Positions 16,134 to 26,700 of a stretch of DNA of 64,000 nt are shown here, piece after piece. Both the position numbers and the translations under genes were made by a program. Below the pieces are notes generated by a model. The model was not told where the DNA came from. It saw only the letters and a list, made by a program, of their open reading frames with translations, and searched no databases. The stretch is taken from assembly GCF_000016065.1 (NCBI RefSeq), contig NC_009092.1, positions 434,001 through 498,000 of the forward strand, written 5' to 3'. Position 1 is the first letter of the stretch. Each line of letters starts with the position of its first letter. Origin of the DNA: Shewanella loihica PV-4. GTDB taxonomy: Bacteria; Pseudomonadota; Gammaproteobacteria; Enterobacterales; Shewanellaceae.

Positions 16134-18828
16134 ACTCTTGCTAACCTTGCTTGCTGGTTTGTTTTACCTAGTCTTCTCCACAGGGGTTTTCGCCGTGCCT
16201 CAGTGTGATGCGATCTTTACCGACCCGCCAACCGGAAACCATAATCCCGGCCTGGTGCCGCCCGATGATATTGGGCCTAGACTCGGCAACCTCACTTGTA
16301 CTAAGTGGGGATGTTCTGGGCACAGTTCACGGTTCGCTCCCGGGGATTACGACTTTGCTACTGGTGATTTTCAAAATAAATCCTATATGAGCACCACGGG
16401 GAAAACGGCTCGACTCTACTTCGATAACCTGTCGATGAATAATGCCAGCATCAATGCATCTGGCAATGCCGAAAACCTGATCATCTATGTCAGGGGCGAT
16501 CTCTCTGTCGCCGGGCAGAACTATCTCAACGGCATCCTCTATGTTGCCGGCACTGTGACTTTTACCGGCAATGCTTGGATAGATGGCGCCATCGCATCAG
16601 GGGGGAGCCTGAGTTTTGGCGGCAATGGTGGAGCGGATGTCGACCTGGGAGCTGTGGATGATGCCGACTTCGGCGGCATGTGTGACAAGGGCGGTGTGAG
16701 TGTCGACCATTACCGGCTCGAATTTACCTCGGATGCGCTGAGCTGCGCCGCCAAAGATATCCTGCTGCGTGCCTGTGTCAACGCCGACTGCTCGACCCAG
16801 GCGAGTGTCTCCTCGAGCGTCGAGCTGACCAAGAACGGCGTGAAATATGCCGATGTTGGCTTTACCGGTTCGGCTCAGACCCAGGTGTGGCACCCAGACG
16901 GCGGCAGCGTCCTCTTGGGACTTGGCACTACGGCACCATCCGCGCCCTATCGCTGTTATATCGACGGTGCTCTGGTGGCTAATGCCCAGTGCCTGCTCGA
17001 CTTTGCCGATACGGGATTCTATTTCGATGTGCCCGACAGCACCGCCTGTAAGACGGGTAACAGCTTTAATTTGTTTGCTGTGACCAAGGATACTCAGACT
17101 CAGCAGTGTAAGCCCCTGTTTGCCAACCAGACCAAGACGATTAGCTTCGGCTTCGATTATCTGCGTCCGGCAACGGTAAACAATCCGGCCCAGCTTACCC
17201 TGAATAGCCTGTTATCGCCGAGTGACTCGATAGCGATCGATGGTGGCGGCACTCAGACAATGCAGGTGCATTTTAACGGTGAAGGAGTTGCCAGTCTGTC
17301 GGCCAACTACCCAGAGGCGGGCGTGGTGACGCTTAGCGCCGAAAATAACCACACTGTTTCGCGTCCTGCCGGAGGCTCAGAGACGCTAGTGCTCACCCAT
17401 AGCGATAGCTTTACCTCGGCGCCCGCCGGTTTTCATTTTGCCAATGTCAGTGCCAATGGGCGCTGTGATGCCAGCGATCCCTATGACGCTGACTGTAAGG
17501 TGCTGGCCGCAGCGGGTGAACCCTTTAGCATGCAGGTGACTGCAGCCTGTTGGCAGAGCGATGATGATAAGGATTTCGGTAACAACAAGGCATTGCAGAA
17601 TTTCGAGCATGGCGGCCTGTCCGTGGTGTCACAGGTGGTACAGCCCGATACCGGGGTAAACGGCGTGTTAGGCAGTGATAGCCTGGCGTTCTCACTATCA
17701 TCTGGCGTCAGCGCTCAGATCATCGACGATCAAAGCTGGAGCGAGGTGGGCACCATGAAGGTGGCGCTTGGCGCGGATGTCAGCTTTGAGGGCGTGACCA
17801 TTCCCGCCAGCCAGTCTAGCAGTGAGGTATTTGGCCGTTTCACACCGGCCTATCTAGAGATCACTGGCAACGACCCTGAGGCGGCCCAGAGCTGCGGCCC
17901 ATTCACCTATCTGGATCAGCCCTTCGGCTTTAAAACGGGCACCGAGCCAAACATTCAGGTGGCGGGGTTAAATGCCCAAGATAAGGTTACCAGCAATTAC
18001 CAGATCGGCGATTGGTGGCGTTACAAACACAGGGATGAGGCAGATCGCAATCAGTGGCCTGAGCGCAGCTATCAAGACAGCACAGGGCTAGCTGTGATTG
18101 GCGACAGTCAGGCACCGGCACTCTCAGGCCAGGTCAATTATCGCGGTTCACCCAATATCGCTGAGTTGATCGGCGCCCAGCCGAGTTACCGCCGCACCCA
18201 AACGCCACAGGAACCCTTCGATGCCAAGTTTGATCTAATCTTGTCGGCGCTGGACGTCAGCGATGAAGATGGCATCTGTTATCGTGACAGCGCCTCGGCT
18301 GCTTGCCGCGGATTTACCTTCAGCGATATCGGCGACGGTAAGGCCTTCGAGCTGCGCTATGGCCGTCTGGTGCTGGAAAACGGCTATGGCCCTCAGTCGG
18401 AGGGCCTGCGGCTGCCGCTACGCAGCGAATATGTTTCAAGCGTGACTGCTGGCGTGACCACCTGGACACTCAATGGCGACGACAATTGCTCGGTTTTTAA
18501 TACCCAGACCTCCTTAGATGCCGGCGAGTCGGCAACCTCTGGCCTGTATCGCATCCTACCTTCGGGCTTCCCCGATCTGCAGGCCTATAGCGATAGTGGA
18601 TTGTCGCTGCGCAGTGGTGCCTTGGTGAATGGCGTGGGCAATCTCTATTTTGCCATCCCCAATCAGGCGGGCGAGGTGCCCCTCAAGCTGCATGTCGAGC
18701 CTTGGCTCAAGGGCTATTGGAACTATCCGGGGAACGCTGCCGATACCTTGTTTGACCCGAGGGCCAATGCCTATTTTGGCACCTATCGCGGACACGATAA
18801 GATCATCTATTGGCGGGAAGTGAAATAG
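16126..18828 (+). CDS. mshQ: MSHA biogenesis protein MshQ, large exported protein
   Basis: This 900-residue exported protein has a classical signal peptide (NRLLLTLLAGLFYLVFSTG, cleavage near AVPQC). The start taken is GTG 16126, which overlaps the mshP stop; a longer frame from 16048 lies inside mshP. The N-terminal third contains a beta-rich polymer-like segment (NAWIDGAIASGGSLSFGGNG) and cysteine-rich loops; the C-terminal two-thirds matches the DUF6701 type seen in MshQ. Function is uncertain for the family; a tip-associated adhesin or a surface partner of the minor pilins is one possibility (inference, in analogy to PilY1 position). It is the last gene of the MSHA block. Confidence 0.83.
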   Translation: MNRLLLTLLAGLFYLVFSTGVFAVPQCDAIFTDPPTGNHNPGLVPPDDIGPRLGNLTCTKWGCSGHSSRFAPGDYDFATGDFQNKSYMSTTGKTARLYFDNLSMNNASINASGNAENLIIYVRGDLSVAGQNYLNGILYVAGTVTFTGNAWIDGAIASGGSLSFGGNGGADVDLGAVDDADFGGMCDKGGVSVDHYRLEFTSDALSCAAKDILLRACVNADCSTQASVSSSVELTKNGVKYADVGFTGSAQTQVWHPDGGSVLLGLGTTAPSAPYRCYIDGALVANAQCLLDFADTGFYFDVPDSTACKTGNSFNLFAVTKDTQTQQCKPLFANQTKTISFGFDYLRPATVNNPAQLTLNSLLSPSDSIAIDGGGTQTMQVHFNGEGVASLSANYPEAGVVTLSAENNHTVSRPAGGSETLVLTHSDSFTSAPAGFHFANVSANGRCDASDPYDADCKVLAAAGEPFSMQVTAACWQSDDDKDFGNNKALQNFEHGGLSVVSQVVQPDTGVNGVLGSDSLAFSLSSGVSAQIIDDQSWSEVGTMKVALGADVSFEGVTIPASQSSSEVFGRFTPAYLEITGNDPEAAQSCGPFTYLDQPFGFKTGTEPNIQVAGLNAQDKVTSNYQIGDWWRYKHRDEADRNQWPERSYQDSTGLAVIGDSQAPALSGQVNYRGSPNIAELIGAQPSYRRTQTPQEPFDAKFDLILSALDVSDEDGICYRDSASAACRGFTFSDIGDGKAFELRYGRLVLENGYGPQSEGLRLPLRSEYVSSVTAGVTTWTLNGDDNCSVFNTQTSLDAGESATSGLYRILPSGFPDLQAYSDSGLSLRSGALVNGVGNLYFAIPNQAGEVPLKLHVEPWLKGYWNYPGNAADTLFDPRANAYFGTYRGHDKIIYWREVK

Positions 18829-18945
18829 CCGATCTACCAATTGCTGAGCGAGTGTTCACTTAGGCTGACACAAGCCCCAATGATGAACAGATATTTATCT
18901 AAGGATCAGCATAATATCCTTGTGGAATGCGGGGGGCATTGATAA

Positions 18946-20043
<1,098 letters not shown>

Positions 20044-20086
20044 TTCGGCTCAAGAAAATAGGCAGCAAGACTCTGGTTACACCCCT

Positions 20087-20114
20087 GGCGAGGCATAGTA
20101 AATGATGGCTCGCC
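20087..20114 (+). promoter_or_regulatory. Hairpin between mreB and mreC
   Basis: A six-base stem GGCGAG/CTCGCC with a 16-base loop lies in the 134-base gap between mreB and mreC. No T run follows, so it is not a canonical terminator. It may be a processing or attenuation site that lets mreB mRNA exceed mreCD mRNA (inference). Confidence 0.35.
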
Positions 20115-20177
20115 GCCCAGACACCACAAGGTGAATGGGTAGAAAGTGGGTACCGGGTTCGCTGCCTTAAGTGTTTT

Positions 20178-21059
20178 ATGAAACCTATTTTTGCCCGCGG
20201 TATTTCGAATCAATTCAGGCTCACATTGGCAATCGTTTTGTCGGTGATCTTACTGGTGGCCAACGATAGGCTGGAGCCGGTGCGCCAATCTATCTCCTCT
20301 GTGCTCAGCCCACTGCAATACGTGGCTAACATCCCCGGCGCCATTCTGGATTGGTCCGCCGAGAGTATCGCCACCCGCAACATGTTGGCCAAGCAGAACA
20401 AGCAGCTGCTGCGGCAGCAACTCCTGATGAGCGAGCGTCTGCAGCGCTTCGAGCACCTGAGACAGGAAAACGATCGTCTGCGCGCCCTGCTAGGCTCTCC
20501 GGTACACATGGACTCCAAGAAGATGGTGGCCGAGGTGATGGAGGTGGCCAGCGATCCCTTTCGTCACTATGTGGTGCTCAACCATGGTGCCCGCAGCGGT
20601 GTCTTCGTGGGTCAGCCCGTGGTGGATGCCCATGGCGTCGTCGGTCAGGTGGTGGAGATCAGCGAGCTGACCAGCCGGGTGCTGCTGATTTCAGACGTGA
20701 CTCATGCTATCCCGGTGCGGGTGACCCGTAACGATGTCCGCCTGGTGGCCCAGGGTATCGGCGAGCTCGACGAGCTCGAACTGCGCCACGTGGCCAAGAG
20801 TACAGACCTTAGGGTTGGCGATCTCCTGGTCTCCTCGGGTCTGGGTAAACGCTTTCCCGAAGGCTACCCCGTGGCGCGCATCATGACGGTCGAGCGCGAC
20901 GATGGCCAGAGCTATGCTACCGTCACCGCTCAGCCTTTGGCGGCACTGGACCGTATCCGTTACCTGCTGTTGATCTGGCCAGATGGCAATCAGAGCGAGC
21001 AAGCCGAGCCTATCGAAGCAGGCGCCGATGCCCAGCCGCAAGCGGAGGAGACGCCATGA
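20178..21059 (+). CDS. mreC: Rod-shape-determining protein MreC
   Basis: This 293-residue bitopic protein has a membrane segment near the N-terminus (about residues 12-30), a coiled coil (about 68-105, RQQLLMSERLQRFEHLRQE) and two beta-barrel domains in the periplasm (VMEVASDPFRHYVVLNHG, GVVGQVVEISELTSRVLLI). MreC dimerises and switches the PBP2-RodA synthase on. An acidic low-complexity tail ([19 protein letters not shown]) extends past the usual fold. It overlaps mreD by 4 bases (ATGA). Confidence 0.96.
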   Translation: MKPIFARGISNQFRLTLAIVLSVILLVANDRLEPVRQSISSVLSPLQYVANIPGAILDWSAESIATRNMLAKQNKQLLRQQLLMSERLQRFEHLRQENDRLRALLGSPVHMDSKKMVAEVMEVASDPFRHYVVLNHGARSGVFVGQPVVDAHGVVGQVVEISELTSRVLLISDVTHAIPVRVTRNDVRLVAQGIGELDELELRHVAKSTDLRVGDLLVSSGLGKRFPEGYPVARIMTVERDDGQSYATVTAQPLAALDRIRYLLLIWPDGNQSEQAEPIEAGADAQPQAEETP

Positions 21060-21544
21060 GCATGCATATTCCCCACGGTCGTTGGGTGGTCTGGTTAAGC
21101 TTCCTGCTGGCCATGTTATTTCAGATCATGCCGCTGCCCGGCCTGGTAGAGGGCTGGCGCCCCGACTGGCTGCTGCTGGTGATGATCTATTGGGCGATGG
21201 CGCTGCCGCACCGCTACAACATCCTCTCGGCCTGGGTGCTGGGCGTCTTGTTGGATATCCTGCTGGGGGCCCACCTCGGCATACGCGCGCTCTCCATGTC
21301 GCTGGTGATCTATGTGGTGGTACTGCATTTTCAGCGGCTGCGTAACTTCCCCATGTGGCAACAGGCACTGATGGTGGCCAGCCTGGTGTGCCTGCACCAT
21401 CTGCTGGTGTTCTGGGTACAGTTTGTGGTGAACGTGGCGAGCTTCGATGTCAGCCTGTTCCTGCCGGCCCTGTCGAGCCTGATCATCTGGCCTTGGGTAT
21501 TTTGGATGCTGAGACGCATTCGCCGTATTTATAAAGTGAGATAA
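21056..21544 (+). CDS. mreD: Rod-shape-determining membrane protein MreD
   Basis: This 162-residue integral membrane protein with five to six predicted helices is the MreD subunit of the elongasome. The conserved segment [20 protein letters not shown] and [18 protein letters not shown] are family features. It overlaps mreC by 4 bases and the maf start by one base, so mreC, mreD and maf are translationally linked. Confidence 0.95.
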   Translation: MSMHIPHGRWVVWLSFLLAMLFQIMPLPGLVEGWRPDWLLLVMIYWAMALPHRYNILSAWVLGVLLDILLGAHLGIRALSMSLVIYVVVLHFQRLRNFPMWQQALMVASLVCLHHLLVFWVQFVVNVASFDVSLFLPALSSLIIWPWVFWMLRRIRRIYKVR

Positions 21545-22134
21545 TGATGCAACTGGTATTAGCCTCTTCCTCTCCCCGTCGTCGCGAGCTACTCGCTCAA
21601 GTGGGTCTTGGCGACTCAGAATTTGCTTTCGAGGCGCTATCCGCTGATATCGACGAGAGCCATAGGGCAGGGGAAAGCGCCGATGAGTTCGTGGTGCGTC
21701 TGGCAATCGAGAAGGCGCAAGCTGGTCTGGCGCTCTGGGGACAGGCGGGCGCCGTGGTGCTGGGTTCTGATACTATAGTGGTATTGGACGGCGAAATCCT
21801 AGGTAAGCCTAAGGATGAACAAGACGCCAGGCAGATGCTTAGCGCGCTGTCGGGCAAGCGCCATAGCGTGATGACCGCGGTGGCGGTGACCGATGGTCAA
21901 CGAACCCTGTCTCGATTAGTTGAAACTAAAGTGCAATTTTGCGGCCTAACAGAACAGGCTATCTTGGCCTATATCGCCACCGGCGAGCCCATGGATAAGG
22001 CCGGTGCCTATGGCATTCAGGGTTTAGGCGGCTGTTTCGTCGAGGCCATCGACGGTAGCTATTCGGCGGTGGTAGGACTGCCGCTAGTGGAAACCCGGGC
22101 CCTGCTGGCCGAGATGAAGCTGTTAGCCGTTTAG
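21544..22134 (+). CDS. maf: Maf/YhdE-type nucleotide pyrophosphatase
   Basis: This 196-residue protein is a Maf-family house-cleaning nucleoside triphosphate pyrophosphatase (YhdE type, acting on dTTP/UTP and some modified pyrimidine nucleotides). It shows the N-terminal [12 protein letters not shown] phosphate loop, [17 protein letters not shown] and [11 protein letters not shown] motifs with the usual spacing. The start ATG 21544 overlaps the mreD stop; ATG 21547 is the next codon and equally possible. Its position between mreD and rng is widely conserved in gammaproteobacteria. Confidence 0.95.
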   Translation: MMQLVLASSSPRRRELLAQVGLGDSEFAFEALSADIDESHRAGESADEFVVRLAIEKAQAGLALWGQAGAVVLGSDTIVVLDGEILGKPKDEQDARQMLSALSGKRHSVMTAVAVTDGQRTLSRLVETKVQFCGLTEQAILAYIATGEPMDKAGAYGIQGLGGCFVEAIDGSYSAVVGLPLVETRALLAEMKLLAV

Positions 22135-22181
22135 CGTTTTACCCAATAGATTGAGCCATTTAGGTCTAAGTTGTTCTAAAA

Positions 22182-22203
22182 TTAACGGTCCTTAGGCCGT
22201 TAA
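22182..22203 (+). promoter_or_regulatory. Hairpin between maf and rng
   Basis: A perfect inverted repeat TTAACGG/CCGTTAA with an 8-base loop lies 28 bases before the rng start. No T run follows. It could shape the rng 5' end or be an RNase-processing site; RNase E/G family mRNAs are often autoregulated through their leaders (known for rne, inferred here). Confidence 0.35.
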
Positions 22204-22231
22204 TGCATTAATCATATTTGAGTGAGTAAGC

Positions 22232-23734
22232 ATGAGTCACATAGTCAAAAACAGAGTACAGAAAAAGATAGGTTCTGAGCTATTGATCAATGTGACGCCT
22301 ACCGAGGCGCGGGTGGCGCTGGTGGAATATGGCATCTTGCAAGAGGTGCATATCGAGCGCCGCATGAAGCGTGGTCTGGTGGGCAACATCTACAAGGGCA
22401 AGGTCAGCCGGGTATTGCCTGGCATGCAGGCCGCCTTTGTGGATATAGGTCTGGACAAGGCCGCCTTCCTCCATGCCTCAGATATCGTACCCCATACCGA
22501 GTGTGTGGCCGACGTCGAGAAGGGCAACTTCGTGGTACGCGACATCGCCGAGCTGGTGCGCCAGGGTCAGGACATCATGGTACAGGTGGTAAAAGATCCC
22601 CTGGGCACCAAGGGCGCGCGCCTCACCACAGATATCACCTTACCCTCGCGTTATCTGGTCTTCATGCCGGGCTCCAGCCATGTGGGCGTGTCGCAGCGCA
22701 TCGAGTCCGAAGAGGTACGTGCCCGTCTCAAGGGACTGACCGAGCCCTTCGTCGACGAAGATGGTGGTTTCATCATTCGCACCGCCGCCGAGAATGCCGG
22801 TGAGCAGGAGCTGATCCAAGACGCGGCTTTCCTACGCCGGGTCTGGGCCAAGGTGTGCGAGCGTCGCAAGCGTCCGGGCGTCTCTCTGCTCTACCAAGAT
22901 CTCGCCCTGCCAGTGCGTATCGTGCGTGATTTCGTCGGCACAGAGTTGGATCAGATCCAGGTGGATTCGGGCCAGACCTACGAGGAGCTGCTGCAGTTTA
23001 CCCAGGAGTTTATGCCCGAGATCGCCGACAAGATAGAACACTATTCCGGCCGGGTGCCCATCTTCGATCTCTATGATGTGGAGAACGAGGTGCAGCGCGC
23101 CTTGGGGCGCAAGGTCGAGCTCAAGTCAGGCGGTTATCTGATCATAGATCAGACCGAGGCCATGACGACTGTGGATATCAACACAGGGGCCTTCGTCGGC
23201 CATCGCAACCTGGAAGAGACTATATTCAACACCAACCTGGAGGCGACCCACGCCATCGCTCGCCAATTGCGCCTGCGCAATCTGGGGGGGATCATCATTA
23301 TCGATTTCATCGACATGTTGAACGAAGATCATAAGAAGCGTGTACTCAGCACCCTGGAGGCGGCGCTGGCCAACGACAGGGTGAAGACCAACGTCAGCGG
23401 CTTCTCGGGGCTCGGCCTGGTGGAGATGACCCGTAAGCGTACCCGCGAGAGCCTGGAGCATGTGCTGTGCGGCGAGTGTCCGGCCTGTTTCGGCACAGGT
23501 AGCCTGAAGACGGTCGAGACAGTTTCTTACGAGATCTTCCGCGAGATCATCCGCCTCAATCGTGGCTATGATGCCGACGAGTTTCTGGTTTATTGTGCCC
23601 CGACTGTCTACAACAGCCTCACCGGCGAGGAGAGCCATCTGGTGGCAGAACTCGGCGCCTATATCGGCAAGCATGTTCGCCTGCAAAACGAGCCCATGTA
23701 CGCGCAAAACAAATTCGATGTGGTGATAATGTAG
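22232..23734 (+). CDS. rng: Ribonuclease G
   Basis: This 500-residue protein is RNase G (CafA), an endoribonuclease that matures the 5' end of 16S rRNA and decays some mRNAs. It shows an S1 domain (about residues 45-130, NIYKGKVSRVLPGMQAAFVD), the RNase H-like catalytic region with TVDINTGAFVG and GGIIIIDFIDM carrying the two metal-binding aspartates, and the zinc-link CPAC pattern (CGECPACFGTG). It lacks the long C-terminal scaffold of RNase E. The N-terminus is slightly longer than in E. coli. The stop overlaps the yhdP start by one base. Confidence 0.97.
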   Translation: MSHIVKNRVQKKIGSELLINVTPTEARVALVEYGILQEVHIERRMKRGLVGNIYKGKVSRVLPGMQAAFVDIGLDKAAFLHASDIVPHTECVADVEKGNFVVRDIAELVRQGQDIMVQVVKDPLGTKGARLTTDITLPSRYLVFMPGSSHVGVSQRIESEEVRARLKGLTEPFVDEDGGFIIRTAAENAGEQELIQDAAFLRRVWAKVCERRKRPGVSLLYQDLALPVRIVRDFVGTELDQIQVDSGQTYEELLQFTQEFMPEIADKIEHYSGRVPIFDLYDVENEVQRALGRKVELKSGGYLIIDQTEAMTTVDINTGAFVGHRNLEETIFNTNLEATHAIARQLRLRNLGGIIIIDFIDMLNEDHKKRVLSTLEAALANDRVKTNVSGFSGLGLVEMTRKRTRESLEHVLCGECPACFGTGSLKTVETVSYEIFREIIRLNRGYDADEFLVYCAPTVYNSLTGEESHLVAELGAYIGKHVRLQNEPMYAQNKFDVVIM

Positions 23735-26700
23735 TGTCACGCCCATTCTGTCCCCGCACCTTCGGCCGCCTATGCTGGCAGATGATCGCCATCATAGTGG
23801 TGCTTTTTGCCTTGAGCGTCAGCCTGTTCAGAGGCCTGCTGCCTAAGCTGGATCAGGTCCGTCAGGAGCTGGTGAGCTATATCTATGAGCAGTATCAGGT
23901 CAAGGTCGAGGTCAGCGAACTCACCGCCGAGTGGCAGGCGTTTGGCCCTGCGGTGACCATCAAGAATCTGGTCTTGCCGGTGCAGGAAAACCTGCCGGTC
24001 ACCTTCATCATAGACAATGTCCACCTCAAGCTGGATTTCTGGGACAGCCTGGTCTCGGCGTCGCCCCAGATAGAGAATGTGATCTTCGAGGGGGTCAAGA
24101 TCGCCCTGGATCTCGACCGTATCAGTCAAGCCGGTAACGGTCAGCAAAGCAGCGATGCGCCAGTGGCAGAGCAGAATACCGATTGGCTCTACGCCCTGAT
24201 GCTGGAACAGTTCGACCGCTTCGCCATCACAGATGTGACCATGCAGCTGATCAGCAGCACTCACAAATACCGACCTATCCATATCAGGGATCTGCGCTGG
24301 CGCAACCTGGCCGGTCGCCACAGAGCCGAGGGCGCGCTGTTCCTCGACGAGCAGGCCTCTGAGGTCGAGCGTCTCTCTCTCGCCGTCGATATTCGTGGCG
24401 ATGGCCATAACCCAGAGTCCTTGACAGGTCAGCTCTATCTGGCGGCCAACTCGCTGGATCTCGGTGAGTGGGCATCACGCCAGGAAAATCCTTATGCCTC
24501 GGGTAAGAAGCTGCCACTCGAGGGGGTGGTGAACCTGCAGGCCTGGGCCGAGTTCTCTAACCGCGCCTTTACCGCGGCGACAGTCGCCTTCGAGCCGAGC
24601 TGGCTACAGTGGCAGCTCAAGGGCGAGCAGCAAAAATTTGAGATTAAGGCTGGCCAGCTAAACTGGCAGCCGCAGGTCTCGGGCTGGCAACTGACCAGCT
24701 CAGACCTAGCCTTCGTCACCAATGGTCAGGCCTGGCCGGCGCTGCATATCGGCGCGCGCAAGCGTGACGATCGGCTGATGGCCAGTATCAATCAACTGGA
24801 TGCCGAGGTCTTGTTGCCTCTGTTGCCCCTGGTACCCGGCATGGATCTCGATGGCCTCTACCTGTGGCAGTCGATGGATCCCAAGGGCAGCATAGAGCAG
24901 CTCAAGTTAGGTTACGGTGAGCAGCAGGGCTTTGCCCTGTCGGCGCAGCTTAAGCAGTTTGCCTGGCAAGGCAGCGGCGCCATCCCAGGGGCTGAGCCGA
25001 TAGACCTTATGCTCGGCATGCAGGGCAGCGACCTCTATCTGTCTGCGCCCGCGCAGCAGTATCACTTGGATTTTAATGGCGGCTTCGAGGAGGCATTGTC
25101 CCTCGCGGGTGACGCCTTCACGGTGAAATATGCCCTGGGCGAGGCGGAGCTGATCGCCCCTAAGCTGCATTTCTATAATGCCGACCTGGATCTCGACGCG
25201 GCCATGAAGCTGGACTTTGCCGGTGAGGCCAGCCTCAACCTGCTGGCCGATGTGCAGGTGAAGAACGCCGCCAGGGCCAAGTACTATTTCCCTAAGCATG
25301 CCATGTCCGAATCTCTGGTCGATTACCTCAGCGGCGCCATTAAGGCGGGGCAGAGCCAGGACGCCAAGGTGGTGTGGAACGGCCCGCTGAAGCATTTCCC
25401 CTATGACGATAACAGCGGTGTGTTCCAGGCTGGTTTTTCTTTGAATCAGGCCCGCTACAGGTTCCAGCCCGATTGGCCCGAGGTGACCGAGCTGAGCCTA
25501 AATGCCCTGTTTGAGAACGCGGCCATGGATATCTGGGTGAACAAGGGGATGTTGATGCAGGTGCCGGCCGACGGCGCCCATGTTGCCATCCCGCGCATGA
25601 GCCATCAGACGCTACTGACGGTGAAGGCGGATCTGCGCACCCAGGGCGAGGCCGCCAAACAGGTGCTACAACGCTCACCTCTGGCCGATACGGTCGGGGC
25701 CACGCTAGAGGTGGTGCAGGTGCAGGGTGAGGTTTCGGGCAAGCTGGATCTCAGCATCCCCCTCTATCATGGTGGCAAAGAGGCGATACTGGGACAGGTG
25801 AAGTTCGACAATACCCCTGTCTATATCAGCGAGCCGGGGGTACAGCTAGATGGCGTGACCGGCGAGGTCTACTTTGCCAACGAGGTGGTCACAGGTGAGA
25901 AGATACAGGCGCGTCTGTTCGAGCAACCCGTGAGTTTCACCTTCGACACAGGCAAGACCAACAAGCACTATGGCCTGAACTTAGATATGCAGGGCCAGTG
26001 GGCGCTGGCCTCGCTGCCGGCGATGTTGGACAACCCCCTCAAGGATTACTACAGCGGCGAGCTGGATTGGCAGGGCGCCATGACGCTGATCTTCGATGAG
26101 TTGGGGTATCGTATTCAGGCCCAGGTGAAGAGTGACATGCAGGGCGTCGAACTGAGCCTGCCGGGTAAGTTTGCCAAGACGGCCGACAGCCCGCGAGCCC
26201 TCTCCTTCGAGCTGATCGGTGATAACAAGCAGGCCTCGTTAGGGGCCAAGCTTGGGGATCAGATGGAGTTCTGGGGCGGTTTCGATGAGGAGTCGGGCGA
26301 CCATCTGGCGCACTTCGATCTGCTGCTGGGACGCCTGTTTAAGCCGGGTGACCAACTCAAGCGTCAGGCCGGTCATCTGCAGCTGGATATGCCTGCCACC
26401 GAATTCGCCCCTTGGCTGCCAATCATCAAGGGATTCATGGGCGACGCGGCGCTGGAATCCTCACTGGACCTGGCCATGCGGGAAGCATTAGCAGAGCAGG
26501 CGCCTGAATCGCCGCTGGTGCAGGCAGAAACCGAGCCTAAAAAGAGCAGCTTCTTCCCGCCGCTGATCGCGGTCGATGGTCAGGTACGCCAGTTGAACCT
26601 CTATGGGCAGCCGCTGACTGAGCTGAACCTTGAGGCGCATCCCACAGAACATGGCTGGCGCTTCGAGGGCAACGCCAACGAATTTAGCGGCCGGGTGGAC

